From Roseomonas sp. (lineage in GTDB: Bacteria; Pseudomonadota; Alphaproteobacteria; Acetobacterales; Acetobacteraceae), in assembly GCA_020249825.1 (NCBI GenBank), contig JADCEX010000101.1:1-36970 (forward strand): a stretch of DNA of 36,970 nucleotides. The letters are read 5' to 3'. Positions 1 to 9,618 of the stretch are shown here, in pieces. The first letter of the stretch is position 1; every line of letters begins with the position of its first letter. The notes beneath the pieces were generated by a model that had not been told where the DNA came from, ran no database searches, and saw nothing but the letters and a program-made list of their open reading frames with translations. A program made the translations under genes and the position numbers.

Positions 1-1895
1 AGCGCGAAGGTGGCAGGATCGCCGAATTGCAGCAGCGTCGCATCGCCAAGCCCAAGCCCGCCGACGGCGCTGCGCAGCACGCTGATATCGCCAGGGCCGG
101 GGGTGCGGATTTCCATCTCCACCCCGCCCTTGAAATCAATGCCCTTTTCAAGCCCTGGATGGAAGGCAATGGCCACTGAAATGCTCGACAGCAGCGCCGA
201 GACAATTAGCCCCATCTTGGCGCCACGCATGAAGGGAATGCGCGTGCCATCGGGGAAGATGCGAAATAAGGGCCGGCGCAGCCGATCCAGCAGCGAAAGC
301 CCCGGACGCTGAAATACCGGCAATTCCTTTGGCCTGGTGCGGCGATACCACCAGGAAACGAAAAGCCGCGTCAGCACCGTCGCCGTCCACATTTGCACAA
401 TGGTGCCGATGGCGACCGTGACAGCAAAACCCTTCACCGGGCCAGAGCCAAAACCATACAAACAGGCCATGGCGATCAGGTTGGTCAGGTTGGAATCCAG
501 AATAGTGCCAGATGCCTTGGTATAGCCTGCCTCCAAAGCGTTGATCGGCGTTCGCCCGTTTTTCACTTCCTCGCGTATGCGTTCATTGATCAGGATATTC
601 GCATCCAAGGCGGTGCCGAGTGTCAGCACAATCCCGGCAATGCCAGGCAAGGTCAGCGTCGCCCCTAATACAGAAAGCCCCGCCATCAGCAGAACGATGT
701 TGAAGGCAAGCGCGATATTCGCGAACCAGCCCAATATGCCATAGGCAAAACCCATATAGAGAAAGACGAACAGCGTTCCGACCGCGAGTGAGATCATCCC
801 CGCGCGAATGGCATCCGCGCCCAATTCCGGGCCGACCGTCCGTTCTTCAACAATAGTCAGCGGCGCGGGCAGCGCACCGGCGCGCAGCAGCACGGCAAGG
901 TCATTGGCGGTGCGCACGGTGAAGGACCCGCTGATCTGCCCCTGACCGCCGGTGATGGGTTCGCGGATCACGGGCGCGCTGATCACCTTGTCATCCAGCA
1001 CAATGGCGAAGGGGCGCCCGACATTGGCGCGGGTGATATCGGCAAAGCGCCTGGTGCCGGTGCCGTCAAAGGTGAAATTCACTACCCATTCGCCGGTGCG
1101 CGAATCCTGCCCGGCGCGGGCATTGGTCAGGTTCTTGCCATCCACCGCGACATTGCGGCGCACCGCGACACGTTCGCCGGGGCGTTCGCTCGGTAGGAAC
1201 ATGACACCAGGCGGCGGGCTGCCGGCCATATTGGCGCTTTCATCCACCAAATGGAACGTCATGCGCGCGGTGCGGCCCAGCAAATCCTTGATACGGTTGG
1301 GGTCTTCCACGCCGGGTAGCGTCACCAGAATACGCGCCTGGCCCTGACGGGCAATCAGCGCTTCTGCGACGCCGGTTTCATCCACGCGGCGGCGGATGAT
1401 TTCAATGGATTGCTCAACCGCCGCACTCGCCTTGGCGCGGAGCCCCGCTTCGCTGAGGGTCGCTGTCACCGTCCCATCGGGGGCGGTCGTGACCTCAATA
1501 TCCGGGACATTCTGGCCGGTGGGCAACGTCACGGGTTCGGCCAATTCACGCAAAGCCGCCGCCGCGGCGCTGGCCTGCGCCGGGTCCAGCACGCGGAAGC
1601 CCATGCGGCGGTTCGGCCCATCCGCAGCCAAATTCACATAGCGGATATTGGCAGTGCGGAGCTTGCCGCGCACGCCATCCACCGCAGATTCCAGCCTTTC
1701 CCGCACCACCGTATTGAGATCAACCTCCAACAGCAGATAGGACCCGCCGCGCAAATCGAGCCCCAAGCTGATCTGGCGGGGTTCCATCCAGGATGGAAAG
1801 GCCGAACGCGGCATGAGGTTCGGCAGGCACAAAAGCACCCCGAGCAGACAAACGCCGAGAATGACAGCCTGTTTCCAGCGCGCGAAATGAAGCAT
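1..1895 (-). CDS. secDF: Protein translocase subunit SecDF (fused SecD-SecF, truncated at left window edge)
   Basis: Manual minus-strand translation from ATG at 1895 (MLHFARWKQAVILGVCLLGVLLCLPNLMPRSAFPSW...ISLGLDLRGGSYLLLEVD) is open to position 1. SecD features are followed in frame by SecF-like ...GLEKGIDFKGGVEMEIRTPG. Missing from the ORF track because it has no stop in the window. Confidence 0.93.
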   Translation of the reverse strand, partial: MLHFARWKQAVILGVCLLGVLLCLPNLMPRSAFPSWMEPRQISLGLDLRGGSYLLLEVDLNTVVRERLESAVDGVRGKLRTANIRYVNLAADGPNRRMGFRVLDPAQASAAAAALRELAEPVTLPTGQNVPDIEVTTAPDGTVTATLSEAGLRAKASAAVEQSIEIIRRRVDETGVAEALIARQGQARILVTLPGVEDPNRIKDLLGRTARMTFHLVDESANMAGSPPPGVMFLPSERPGERVAVRRNVAVDGKNLTNARAGQDSRTGEWVVNFTFDGTGTRRFADITRANVGRPFAIVLDDKVISAPVIREPITGGQGQISGSFTVRTANDLAVLLRAGALPAPLTIVEERTVGPELGADAIRAGMISLAVGTLFVFLYMGFAYGILGWFANIALAFNIVLLMAGLSVLGATLTLPGIAGIVLTLGTALDANILINERIREEVKNGRTPINALEAGYTKASGTILDSNLTNLIAMACLYGFGSGPVKGFAVTVAIGTIVQMWTATVLTRLFVSWWYRRTRPKELPVFQRPGLSLLDRLRRPLFRIFPDGTRIPFMRGAKMGLIVSALLSSISVAIAFHPGLEKGIDFKGGVEMEIRTPGPGDISVLRSAVGGLGLGDATLLQFGDPATFA

Positions 1896-1986
1896 GGGCG
1901 GGTGGAATCCCCTGGTTGAGCGGGCGGACAATGGCGAGGCACCTCAGGGGATGCAAGCCCGCCCCGCTTAGGTGTAGCTTCCCGGT

Positions 1987-2943
1987 ATGAATGTGAACCC
2001 CACCCCGCTTCGCCTTGGCATTTTGGGCGTTGGCCATTTTGGCCGTTTCCATGCGCTCAAGGCTGCCGCCAACCCCGCCATCCACCTGATTGGCCTGCAT
2101 GATGCCTCGGCTGACAGGGCCGCGCAGATGGCCGCTGAGGTCGGCGCCCCGGCCCTGGCGCCGGAAGCCGTGATCGCGGCTGCTGAGGCCGTGATCATCG
2201 CCGCCCCTACGCGCTTTCACTATGCCCTGGCCGAACAGGCGCTGTCGGCGGGGCGGCATGTCTTCATCGAAAAACCCATTGCCGCCAGCCTTGATCAGGC
2301 GGATCGGCTGATTGCGCTGGCCGCGCGCCAGGGCCGCGTGCTGCAAGTGGGGCATATTGAACGGTTTTCGGCGGCCTTCCGGACCGTGATGGCGACCCCT
2401 TCCGGTGGGCGGGCGCTATCTTTCGACGCGGTGCGCGCGGCACCCTTCCGCCCGCGCAGCCTGGATGTCTCGGTCGTGCTGGACTTGATGATCCATGATC
2501 TGGACCTGGTCATGGAATTGGCGGGTAGCGAGCCGGAGGCGGTGGAGGCAGTGGGCGCGGCGATAGCCTCAGACCATCCGGATTTCGCTGTGGCGCGGCT
2601 GCGGTTTTCGGGCGGGCGGGCAGCTTCCATCACCGCTTCCCGAGTCTCGCTCGCCATGGAAAGGCGGCTGCGCGTATTGGGGACCGAGGGCGAGATGGCG
2701 GTGGATTTCCTCACGCGCTCACTTGCCGTGCTGCGGCGCGGCGGGGCGGAGCCGGTCGAGACCATGCCTGGCCATGGCGTGGATCGCGCCACCTGGACGG
2801 ATCATGACAGCCTTGAAGCGGAACAGGGGGCTTTTGTCGCTGCGTGTCAGGGGCGCGGCCCGGTGGTGGTGGATGGTGCGGCGGGCCGGCGCGCCTTGAA
2901 ATGGGCGCTGGCGATTGAGGATGCGATCCGCGCGAACGCCTGA
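1987..2943 (+). CDS. Gfo/Idh/MocA family oxidoreductase
   Basis: N-terminal Rossmann motif GILGVGHFGRFHA, then HVFIEKPIA and VGHIERFSAAF motifs. Confidence 0.88.
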   Translation: MNVNPTPLRLGILGVGHFGRFHALKAAANPAIHLIGLHDASADRAAQMAAEVGAPALAPEAVIAAAEAVIIAAPTRFHYALAEQALSAGRHVFIEKPIAASLDQADRLIALAARQGRVLQVGHIERFSAAFRTVMATPSGGRALSFDAVRAAPFRPRSLDVSVVLDLMIHDLDLVMELAGSEPEAVEAVGAAIASDHPDFAVARLRFSGGRAASITASRVSLAMERRLRVLGTEGEMAVDFLTRSLAVLRRGGAEPVETMPGHGVDRATWTDHDSLEAEQGAFVAACQGRGPVVVDGAAGRRALKWALAIEDAIRANA

Positions 2944-3006
2944 CCCCCTCTTGCCGTCGCGCGATTCCGGGCGGAGCATCGCGCCTGCCTGAAGTGGGGA
3001 AACGCG

Positions 3007-4071
3007 ATGAAGCCAAGAATAGCGATTTTCGGTGCGGGTGCGGTTGGCGGCTATGCCGGCGCGCATATGGTCCAGGCGGGGGAGGATGTGACCTTCATTG
3101 ACCCCTGGCCGGAACATGTGGAGGCGATGCGCAAAACGGGGCTGCGCATTACCCATTTGCGCGATGTGCCGGAATTCACCGTAAAGCCGCGCGCGTTGCA
3201 TCTGACGGAAGTGCAGTCCTTGGCGAAAGAAAAGCCGATTGATATCGCCTTCATGTGCATGAAATCATATGACACGGCCTGGGCGACGACGATGATTGCG
3301 CAGTATCTCTCGCCCGGCGGGTATGTGGTTTCCTTGCAGAATTGCATCAATGAGGAAGTGATCGCGGGCATTGTCGGCTGGGGCCGCGTGCTGGGCGCCA
3401 TTGCCAGCCTGATCACGGTGGAGTTGGCGGAGCCTGGCCATGTGCGGCGCGCGGCGGGCAAAAGCGGCGCGGCGCATACAGTGTTTCGCGTGGGCGAACC
3501 GCATGGGCGGATTTCACCGCGCGCGGAACATATCACCAAGCTGGTGGGGCTGACGGATAGTGCTTTGACCACCAGCAATCTTTGGGGCGAACGCTGGTCC
3601 AAACTGGTTGCGAATGTCATGGGCAATGGGCTTTCCGCCTGCACCGGCCTGACCACGCGCGACATGGTGGCCGATGATGCCATTCGCGGCTTTGCGGCGC
3701 GTTTGGGGTCTGAGGCGATCCGGATTGGCCAGGCGCTGGGCTATGATCTGGAGGAGATTTTCCACCTTGATCCCGAAATCATCGCCCGCGCTGGCGAAGG
3801 CGATGCGGCGGCGCGCCAGCATTATGATGAGCATCGCCTGGCGGAGACATCCAAGGGTGGCGGCGGCGCGCATCGGCCTTCGATGGGGCAGGATATGGTG
3901 AAGGGCCGGCGGACAGAGATTGAATATCTGAACGGCTTTGTCGTGGATAAGGGGGCGACGATTGGAATTGAAGCGCCGGCCAATGCGGCGCTGACGGAGA
4001 TTGTGAAGCGCGTGGAACGTGGTGAGGCAAAGCCAAGCCCTGAGCTTATTCGCGGCCTGCGCCTGAATTGA
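3007..4071 (+). CDS. Ketopantoate reductase family (ApbA/PanE-like) dehydrogenase
   Basis: IAIFGAGAVGGYAGAHM Rossmann motif; C-terminal PSMGQDMVKGRRTEIEYLNGFVV signature. Confidence 0.85.
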   Translation: MKPRIAIFGAGAVGGYAGAHMVQAGEDVTFIDPWPEHVEAMRKTGLRITHLRDVPEFTVKPRALHLTEVQSLAKEKPIDIAFMCMKSYDTAWATTMIAQYLSPGGYVVSLQNCINEEVIAGIVGWGRVLGAIASLITVELAEPGHVRRAAGKSGAAHTVFRVGEPHGRISPRAEHITKLVGLTDSALTTSNLWGERWSKLVANVMGNGLSACTGLTTRDMVADDAIRGFAARLGSEAIRIGQALGYDLEEIFHLDPEIIARAGEGDAAARQHYDEHRLAETSKGGGGAHRPSMGQDMVKGRRTEIEYLNGFVVDKGATIGIEAPANAALTEIVKRVERGEAKPSPELIRGLRLN

Positions 4072-4113
4072 AACAGAAAGCTTTTGCGAGAGAGAAAAAG
4101 GAAGGAAACGAAA

Positions 4114-4887
4114 ATGATGAATCCCATGGCCCTGACGGGCAAAACCATTATCGTGACTGGCGCGGGGCAGGGTATTGGCCGCGCCATTTCGGAATTGGTG
4201 CTGGGGCTTGGCGGCAATCTGGTGATGGTGGAACGCAACCGCGAAACCCTGATGCAGGTGGCGGAAGCGCTGGCCGGCGATCACACCATGGCGATTGAAG
4301 GCGATGTCGCCGATGAAGCCTTCGGCCCGCAATGCGTGGCTGATGCTGTGGCGCGATTTGGTGCCGTGCATGGGCTGGTGAATTGCGCCGGCATCACGCG
4401 CCCCGCGATGATCGAGAAAATGACGCTCCGCCAATGGCAGGAAGTGATCAATGTGAACCTGACCGCCTGTCATTTGATGCAGCAGGCGGTTGGCAAGCAC
4501 ATGATTGAACGCGCCCGCGCCGGGGAAGAAAGGCCGGGCGCCATCGTGAATATCTCCTCCACCGCCGGCAAGCGCGGCAGCATTGGCCAGGTGAATTACG
4601 CCGCCGCCAAATCCGGCTTGTTCGGGATAACCATGACGGCGGCTGGTGAATGGGCGCGCTATGGCATTCGTGTGAATAGCGTTGGCTTCGGCACGGTGGA
4701 AACGCCGATGACCGAGGTGATCCGTTCAGAACGCTTCCGCGAACGCACCCTGGCGCGTATTCCGCTCGGGCGCGTGGCGCAGCCATCGGAAGTCGCACCC
4801 TTGATCTGCTTCCTGCTGTCCGAAGGGGCTTCCTTCATCACCGGGCAGAATTGGGTGCAGTGTGGTGGGGCGCATATGCAGCCCTGA
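4114..4887 (+). CDS. SDR family NAD(P)-dependent oxidoreductase
   Basis: TGAGQGIG, NCAG and YAAAK motifs; ATG at 4114 preceded by AAGGA preferred over the TTG at 4084. Confidence 0.88.
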   Translation: MMNPMALTGKTIIVTGAGQGIGRAISELVLGLGGNLVMVERNRETLMQVAEALAGDHTMAIEGDVADEAFGPQCVADAVARFGAVHGLVNCAGITRPAMIEKMTLRQWQEVINVNLTACHLMQQAVGKHMIERARAGEERPGAIVNISSTAGKRGSIGQVNYAAAKSGLFGITMTAAGEWARYGIRVNSVGFGTVETPMTEVIRSERFRERTLARIPLGRVAQPSEVAPLICFLLSEGASFITGQNWVQCGGAHMQP

Positions 4888-4893
4888 TTGGGT

Positions 4894-6042
4894 TTATGGA
4901 AGGGCGGCGAGCACGGCAGCCGCCGCTGCTTCCGATGGCGTGCCTTCCGGCGCGCGGAGTTTCGCAAGGGTTTCAGCAAAACCTTGGCGCTGCGCCGCGA
5001 TGGCGGCGGGGTTTTGCAAAAGCGGCAATAACGCGCCGGTCAGTCTTTCCGGTGTACAATTTTCCTGAATGCATTCCGGCACAACTTCCCGCGCGCAGAG
5101 CAGATTAACCAACGACGCATGCGGCACTTTGATCAGCCGCCGTGCAATCGCTGCCGTGATGGGATTGACGCGATAGGCCACGATATGCGCGACGCCTGCG
5201 ACGGCCATTTCCAAAGACGAGGTGCCGGATTTGATCAGCCCAGCGCCGTTTTCCGCCGCCGCCGCGAAAGCATCGTGCTTGTCGGCCAAATCTTCAATCA
5301 GGATAGGGGCCGCCGGCCATTGCGCCGCCGCCGTACGCACCAGCGGCGCCACCACGGAGGAAACCGGGATCACCGGGCGAAGCGCCGGGTTACGCGCCAG
5401 CGCTGCCTTCAATGTGGCGCCAAAAATCGGCAGCAGGCGCGTGGCTTCAATGCGCCGACTGCCGGGCATGATGACCAAGGGCCGATCCGTGGCGGCAAGG
5501 CCATGGCGGGCGCGGAAGCGCGCGGCATTGCCCTGGTCCACACCGCTTTCCAGCACGGGATGGCCGACGAAGCTCACGGGAATGCCGGCGGCTTCGAAAA
5601 ACGCGGGTTCAAAAGGCAGCAGGCAGAGCAGATGATCAATCTTCTGCTGGAGCTTTTTCACGCGCCCTGGCCGCCAGGCCCAAACCTGCGGCGCGACATA
5701 ATGCATGACGCGAATGCCGCGCGGCTTTACGGCTTCCGCGATGCGGAGCGTGAAGCCGGGGCTGTCTATCGTGACCAGCAGGGCGGGTTGGCGCGCGATG
5801 ATATCGGCTTCGGTTTCCTGAAGACGGTGCTTCAATTGCCGGATGCGCGGCAGCACTTCCAGTAGGCCCATCAGCGCCAATTCGCGGTAGGGGAACAGGC
5901 TTGGCATGCCCTGTTCGGCCATGCGTTCGCCGCCAATGCCGGCAAAGTTAAGGTCTGGGCGCGCCTTGCGCAAAGCCGCGATCAGGCGCGCGCCGAGCAC
6001 ATCGCCCGAAGCCTCTCCGGCGATGACATAGATCAGCGTCAT
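4894..6042 (-). CDS. lpxB: Lipid-A-disaccharide synthase
   Basis: IAGEASGDVLGARLIAALR, HYVAPQVWAWRPGR and FVGHPVLE motifs are diagnostic. Confidence 0.97.
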   Translation of the reverse strand: MTLIYVIAGEASGDVLGARLIAALRKARPDLNFAGIGGERMAEQGMPSLFPYRELALMGLLEVLPRIRQLKHRLQETEADIIARQPALLVTIDSPGFTLRIAEAVKPRGIRVMHYVAPQVWAWRPGRVKKLQQKIDHLLCLLPFEPAFFEAAGIPVSFVGHPVLESGVDQGNAARFRARHGLAATDRPLVIMPGSRRIEATRLLPIFGATLKAALARNPALRPVIPVSSVVAPLVRTAAAQWPAAPILIEDLADKHDAFAAAAENGAGLIKSGTSSLEMAVAGVAHIVAYRVNPITAAIARRLIKVPHASLVNLLCAREVVPECIQENCTPERLTGALLPLLQNPAAIAAQRQGFAETLAKLRAPEGTPSEAAAAAVLAALP

Positions 6043-6929
6043 ACGAAGCTGGCGGGTTTGGGCGAGCTAAAGGGCGCCCTTGGCCAATCGCGGTGATTGA
6101 GCACAGCGCCATCGCGGCGCACCGCTTCAATCAAGGCGGGATCGAGCGTGCAGAAAACCCAGCCCGGTACATCCATCTGCCCCTGCGCCATGATGCCATC
6201 TGCGGGAAAGCCGCGATCCATCGGGCCAAAAACACCGGCGCAGCCGCGATTGACATCAAGGGCGGCGGACCAGGGCGCTTCACCCACGGTCGGCGTAATC
6301 GCGACATAGCATTGGTTTTCCAAGGCACGCGCACGGGCGGAAAAATGCACGCGATTGAAGCCCGCGAGCGTATCCGTGCAGCTTGGCGCCAGGATCAGCC
6401 AGGCGCCGGCCATGATCTGCACGCGGGCATGCTTCGGAAATTCGATATCATAGCAAATGGAAATGCCAATCCTGCCCCAGGGCGTGTCAAACACATTGGG
6501 ATCATCGCCTTGGCTGATGCCCCAACGCTCAGTCTCGAACCGCGTCATGGCGCGCTTGTCCTGAAAGGCGACGCGGCCTTCCGGCGTGATCAAGGGCGCG
6601 CGATTGTGCACGCGGCCATCGGCGCCGCGCATGGGCAAGGTGCCTGGCTGTAACCATACCTGATGGCGCTGCGCGGCATTGCGCATCGCTTCCAGAATGG
6701 CGGGCGCGGCGGTGACCATGGCGGCAAGTTCGGCGGCTTCAGTCGCCTCTCCGCCATTCAGCCCAGCGCCGAGTTCCACGGCGGCATATTCGGGCAATAC
6801 CAGCAAATCCGCTTGGGCGCGACCTTCTTCCAGCCAGCGATCCAGCGCTGCGGCGAAATCGGCGATGGAGGCAGGCCGCCCCACCGGATATTGCAGCAGG
6901 CCAAGGCGGATTGGTTGTGCCGGGGTCAT
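6039..6929 (-). CDS. Carbon-nitrogen hydrolase (nitrilase superfamily)
   Basis: Catalytic E/K/C motifs: LVLPEYAA, QDKRAMTRFE, ISICYDIEFPKHAR. Start set at MTPAQPIRLGLLQYPVG, overlapping the upstream gene by ATGA. Confidence 0.88.
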   Translation of the reverse strand: MTPAQPIRLGLLQYPVGRPASIADFAAALDRWLEEGRAQADLLVLPEYAAVELGAGLNGGEATEAAELAAMVTAAPAILEAMRNAAQRHQVWLQPGTLPMRGADGRVHNRAPLITPEGRVAFQDKRAMTRFETERWGISQGDDPNVFDTPWGRIGISICYDIEFPKHARVQIMAGAWLILAPSCTDTLAGFNRVHFSARARALENQCYVAITPTVGEAPWSAALDVNRGCAGVFGPMDRGFPADGIMAQGQMDVPGWVFCTLDPALIEAVRRDGAVLNHRDWPRAPFSSPKPASFV

Positions 6930-7528
6930 GAAAGAGTCTTGATCCAAAAGGAAAGTACATGCGGTGTTTCGCGTGTGTCGCCCACTTCGCGCCAATGCAT
7001 GACGGTTGAGATATCCGGGCGTGGCGTATAACCGCGCTTGCGCCAGAAATCATCAAGCGGGGTGTAATCGCGCGGGCGGCGCGGGTCGTTTTCATTGCGA
7101 ACGACGGAACAGAAGGCGGCGAGGGAAAGCCCCAAGCGGCGCGCATGGGCTTCGCGTTCTTGAAAGAAGCGCACGCCCGCACCCTGGCCGCGATATTCGG
7201 TCAACAACACGCTTTCCCCGAAATAGCAGAGCGCATCAACATCAAGCCCCGCCGCCTGCCAGGAAGCACGCAGCCTTTCGCTGGCTTCGCGCCCAGGCTG
7301 GCAGGTCGCCATACCAACCGCTTCACCTTCCGCCGTACTGGCCGCCACCACCAGCGCGCCGGGGCTTGCCGCATAGGCGGCCAGATAGCGCGCCTCATAA
7401 GCCGCATCGCCATCGTAAAGGTAGGGCCAATCGCGAAACACCTTGATCCGCAAACCGGCCAAGGCATCAAGCCGCGCGGTAAGCGCTGCGCCAGAGAGGG
7501 TCTCAAATGTCAAAGGGGCAGGGGACAT
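6926..7528 (-). CDS. GNAT family N-acetyltransferase
   Basis: LLTEYRGQGAGVRFFQEREAHARRLG acetyl-CoA binding motif A; 4-nt overlap with the nitrilase gene. Confidence 0.85.
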   Translation of the reverse strand: MSPAPLTFETLSGAALTARLDALAGLRIKVFRDWPYLYDGDAAYEARYLAAYAASPGALVVAASTAEGEAVGMATCQPGREASERLRASWQAAGLDVDALCYFGESVLLTEYRGQGAGVRFFQEREAHARRLGLSLAAFCSVVRNENDPRRPRDYTPLDDFWRKRGYTPRPDISTVMHWREVGDTRETPHVLSFWIKTLS

Positions 7529-7563
7529 GGCGCGTTATTAGCCGAGTTTGGCACGCGGCGGAA

Positions 7564-8604
7564 TCACGCCGTGCCGCTGGCCAGCGCGGCCTTATCGCGC
7601 GCCGCTTGCAGGAAGGCAGCCAGGCCTTCTTCCACTACGGCGCGGTCCAGATCGCGCAGGATGAAGACCAGCCGCGATTGCCTGTCATGCCCTGCTGGCC
7701 ATTCGGCCAAGCGCTCCGGCGGGTGAAACACGTGCTGCACGCCATGCAGCACCATCGGGCGATCCTCCTCTTGAAGGTTCAGGATGGCCTTCATGCGCAA
7801 AATACTGGCGCCGCGCGTGATGGCGAGCATTTCAAGCCAACTCGCCAACCCCTCCCAGGGGAGAGGGTCGGCGAAGGTCAGGCCAAAGGCCTGGATGCGC
7901 GCATCATGGCGGTTCGGATCATGGCGATGGTGATGGTGGTGATGCGCGGCTTCCGCCGCCAACCAGGCAGCAACATCGGCGATCTTACTGGCAGGATCGA
8001 AACCGCCGCTGCCAAAAAGGAAATCCGGCGCAACATCGCCAGCTACAACATGCCTGATGGGCGCGCCGGGATTAAGCGCATGCAACCGCGCTTCAAGTGC
8101 CTTCACGCGGTCCGCCTGGACGATATCGGTCTTGCTGATGATCAGCCGATCCGCGACCGCAGCCTGCTTCACCGCTTCGATTTGGCTATCCAGCGTGGCC
8201 GCGCCTACCACCGCATCCACCACCGTCACCACGCCATCCAAGCGAAAGGACCGCAGCGCCACCGGGTCGCTCATCAGCGTTTGCAGAATGGGGGCAGGGT
8301 CAGCCAGGCCCGTGGTTTCAATCAGCACACGGCGAATTTCCTGCCCCGCTTCGGCCTTCAGCGCCAAATCGCGCAAAGCGCGCTGCAAATCGCCGCGAAT
8401 GGTACAGCAAAGGCAGCCGGCGTTCAGCAGCACGGTATCTTCATCCAGCTTTTCGACCAGCAGATGATCCAGCCCAATCTCGCCAAATTCATTGATCAGT
8501 ACAGCACTGCCGGCCATCTCCGGATGCTTGAGCAGCCGGTTCAACAGGGTGGTCTTGCCCGCGCCGAGAAAGCCGGTCAGCACCGTGACGGGAATGAGTT
8601 TCAT
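7564..8604 (-). CDS. COG0523/CobW-family GTPase, putative zinc metallochaperone
   Basis: [17 protein letters not shown]-loop, [16 protein letters not shown] (CxCC) motif, internal [13 protein letters not shown] stretch, COG0523 C-terminal domain. Start at 8604 rather than the track start at 8889. Confidence 0.93.
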   Translation of the reverse strand: MKLIPVTVLTGFLGAGKTTLLNRLLKHPEMAGSAVLINEFGEIGLDHLLVEKLDEDTVLLNAGCLCCTIRGDLQRALRDLALKAEAGQEIRRVLIETTGLADPAPILQTLMSDPVALRSFRLDGVVTVVDAVVGAATLDSQIEAVKQAAVADRLIISKTDIVQADRVKALEARLHALNPGAPIRHVVAGDVAPDFLFGSGGFDPASKIADVAAWLAAEAAHHHHHHRHDPNRHDARIQAFGLTFADPLPWEGLASWLEMLAITRGASILRMKAILNLQEEDRPMVLHGVQHVFHPPERLAEWPAGHDRQSRLVFILRDLDRAVVEEGLAAFLQAARDKAALASGTA

Positions 8605-9014
8605 TTGCGGTAAAGTGCTTCCGGGTCCATCAACGGCTCGGCGATATTCGCCAGCGCATCGCCGCGCGGGGCGCGGTAGAAGCAATTGCGCCGCCCGGTA
8701 TGGCAGGCGACGCCATGCTGATCCACCAGCAGCAGAATCGTATCGCCATCGCAATCTAGCCGGAGATCCACCAGCATCTGCACCTGGCCCGATGTTTCGC
8801 CCTTGCGCCAAAGCGCCTTGCGGGAACGCGAATAATAGCAGACGCGACCGGTTGCGAGTGTTTCCGCCAGGCTTTCGGCATTCATCCAAGCCATCATCAG
8901 CACTTCGGCCGTATCATGCTGCTGGGCGATGGCGGGGATAAGGCCGGCGGCATCGGGCTTGATGGCGGCAAGCAGGGCGTCGCGCGCGGTGGCGGAAATG
9001 ATGAGGGCTGTCAT
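8601..9014 (-). CDS. hisI: Phosphoribosyl-AMP cyclohydrolase
   Basis: [43 protein letters not shown] and [17 protein letters not shown] are HisI signatures. Confidence 0.95.
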   Translation of the reverse strand: MTALIISATARDALLAAIKPDAAGLIPAIAQQHDTAEVLMMAWMNAESLAETLATGRVCYYSRSRKALWRKGETSGQVQMLVDLRLDCDGDTILLLVDQHGVACHTGRRNCFYRAPRGDALANIAEPLMDPEALYRK

Positions 9015-9029
9015 TGTTACTTTATAACA
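9015..9029. promoter_or_regulatory. Candidate Zur operator between hisI and zur
   Basis: Inverted repeat TGTTA-CTTTA-TAACA in the divergent intergenic region of a Zur-family gene and a COG0523/hisI operon. Confidence 0.65.
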
Positions 9030-9054
9030 TGCGCGATTCCTGTTAGGAAGCGGT

Positions 9055-9546
9055 ATGCATGGTTCTGAACCACATCTGACATCCTTGGCACGGGCAGAGG
9101 CACTTTGCCAAAAGCGCGGCGTACAATTGACCCCTTTGCGCCGCGACGTGCTGCGCCTGGTGCTGGAAGCGGATGCGCCGATCGGTGCCTATGCCTTGCT
9201 TGATCAATTGAAGGCAAGCCGCGCCAAGGCTGCGCCACCCACAGTGTATCGCGCGCTGGATTTCCTGCTGGAACAGGGCTTGATCCATCGGCTTGAAAGG
9301 CTGAATGCCTTCATGGGCTGTAATGAGGCTTTGGAGGGGCAGGGCGCGCATCACGACCATGCGCATGACCATCCGCATCAATTCCTGATCTGTCGCGGGT
9401 GTGGTGCGACGCGGGAGATTTCTGATCACGGCGTGGCCGCGGCCATCAGCGCCGCTGCCATCAAGGCCGGCTTTTCTGCCGCGCGTACGACGGTAGAAAT
9501 TGAAGGATTTTGCGACAAATGCGGGGACACTCCGCACAGCGCATAG
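9055..9546 (+). CDS. zur: Fur family transcriptional regulator, Zur type
   Basis: Fur fold ([28 protein letters not shown]...[21 protein letters not shown]), His-rich [20 protein letters not shown]-terminal CDKCG; adjacent COG0523 gene supports Zur over Fur. Confidence 0.9.
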   Translation: MHGSEPHLTSLARAEALCQKRGVQLTPLRRDVLRLVLEADAPIGAYALLDQLKASRAKAAPPTVYRALDFLLEQGLIHRLERLNAFMGCNEALEGQGAHHDHAHDHPHQFLICRGCGATREISDHGVAAAISAAAIKAGFSAARTTVEIEGFCDKCGDTPHSA

Positions 9547-9618
9547 ACATGATTTAAGTTGCCAAGCGGGTCGCGTGACGCGTAGCCTAGTTTCTACTTC
9601 GCGGTTCAGGAGGATGTG

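Noticed and set aside
3514-4500. 328-aa minus-strand ORF
   Set aside because: Antisense to the ketopantoate-reductase-like and SDR genes; His/Arg/Gln-rich composition typical of shadow frames.
7507-8613. 368-aa plus-strand ORF
   Set aside because: Shadow of the COG0523 GTPase gene on the opposite strand.
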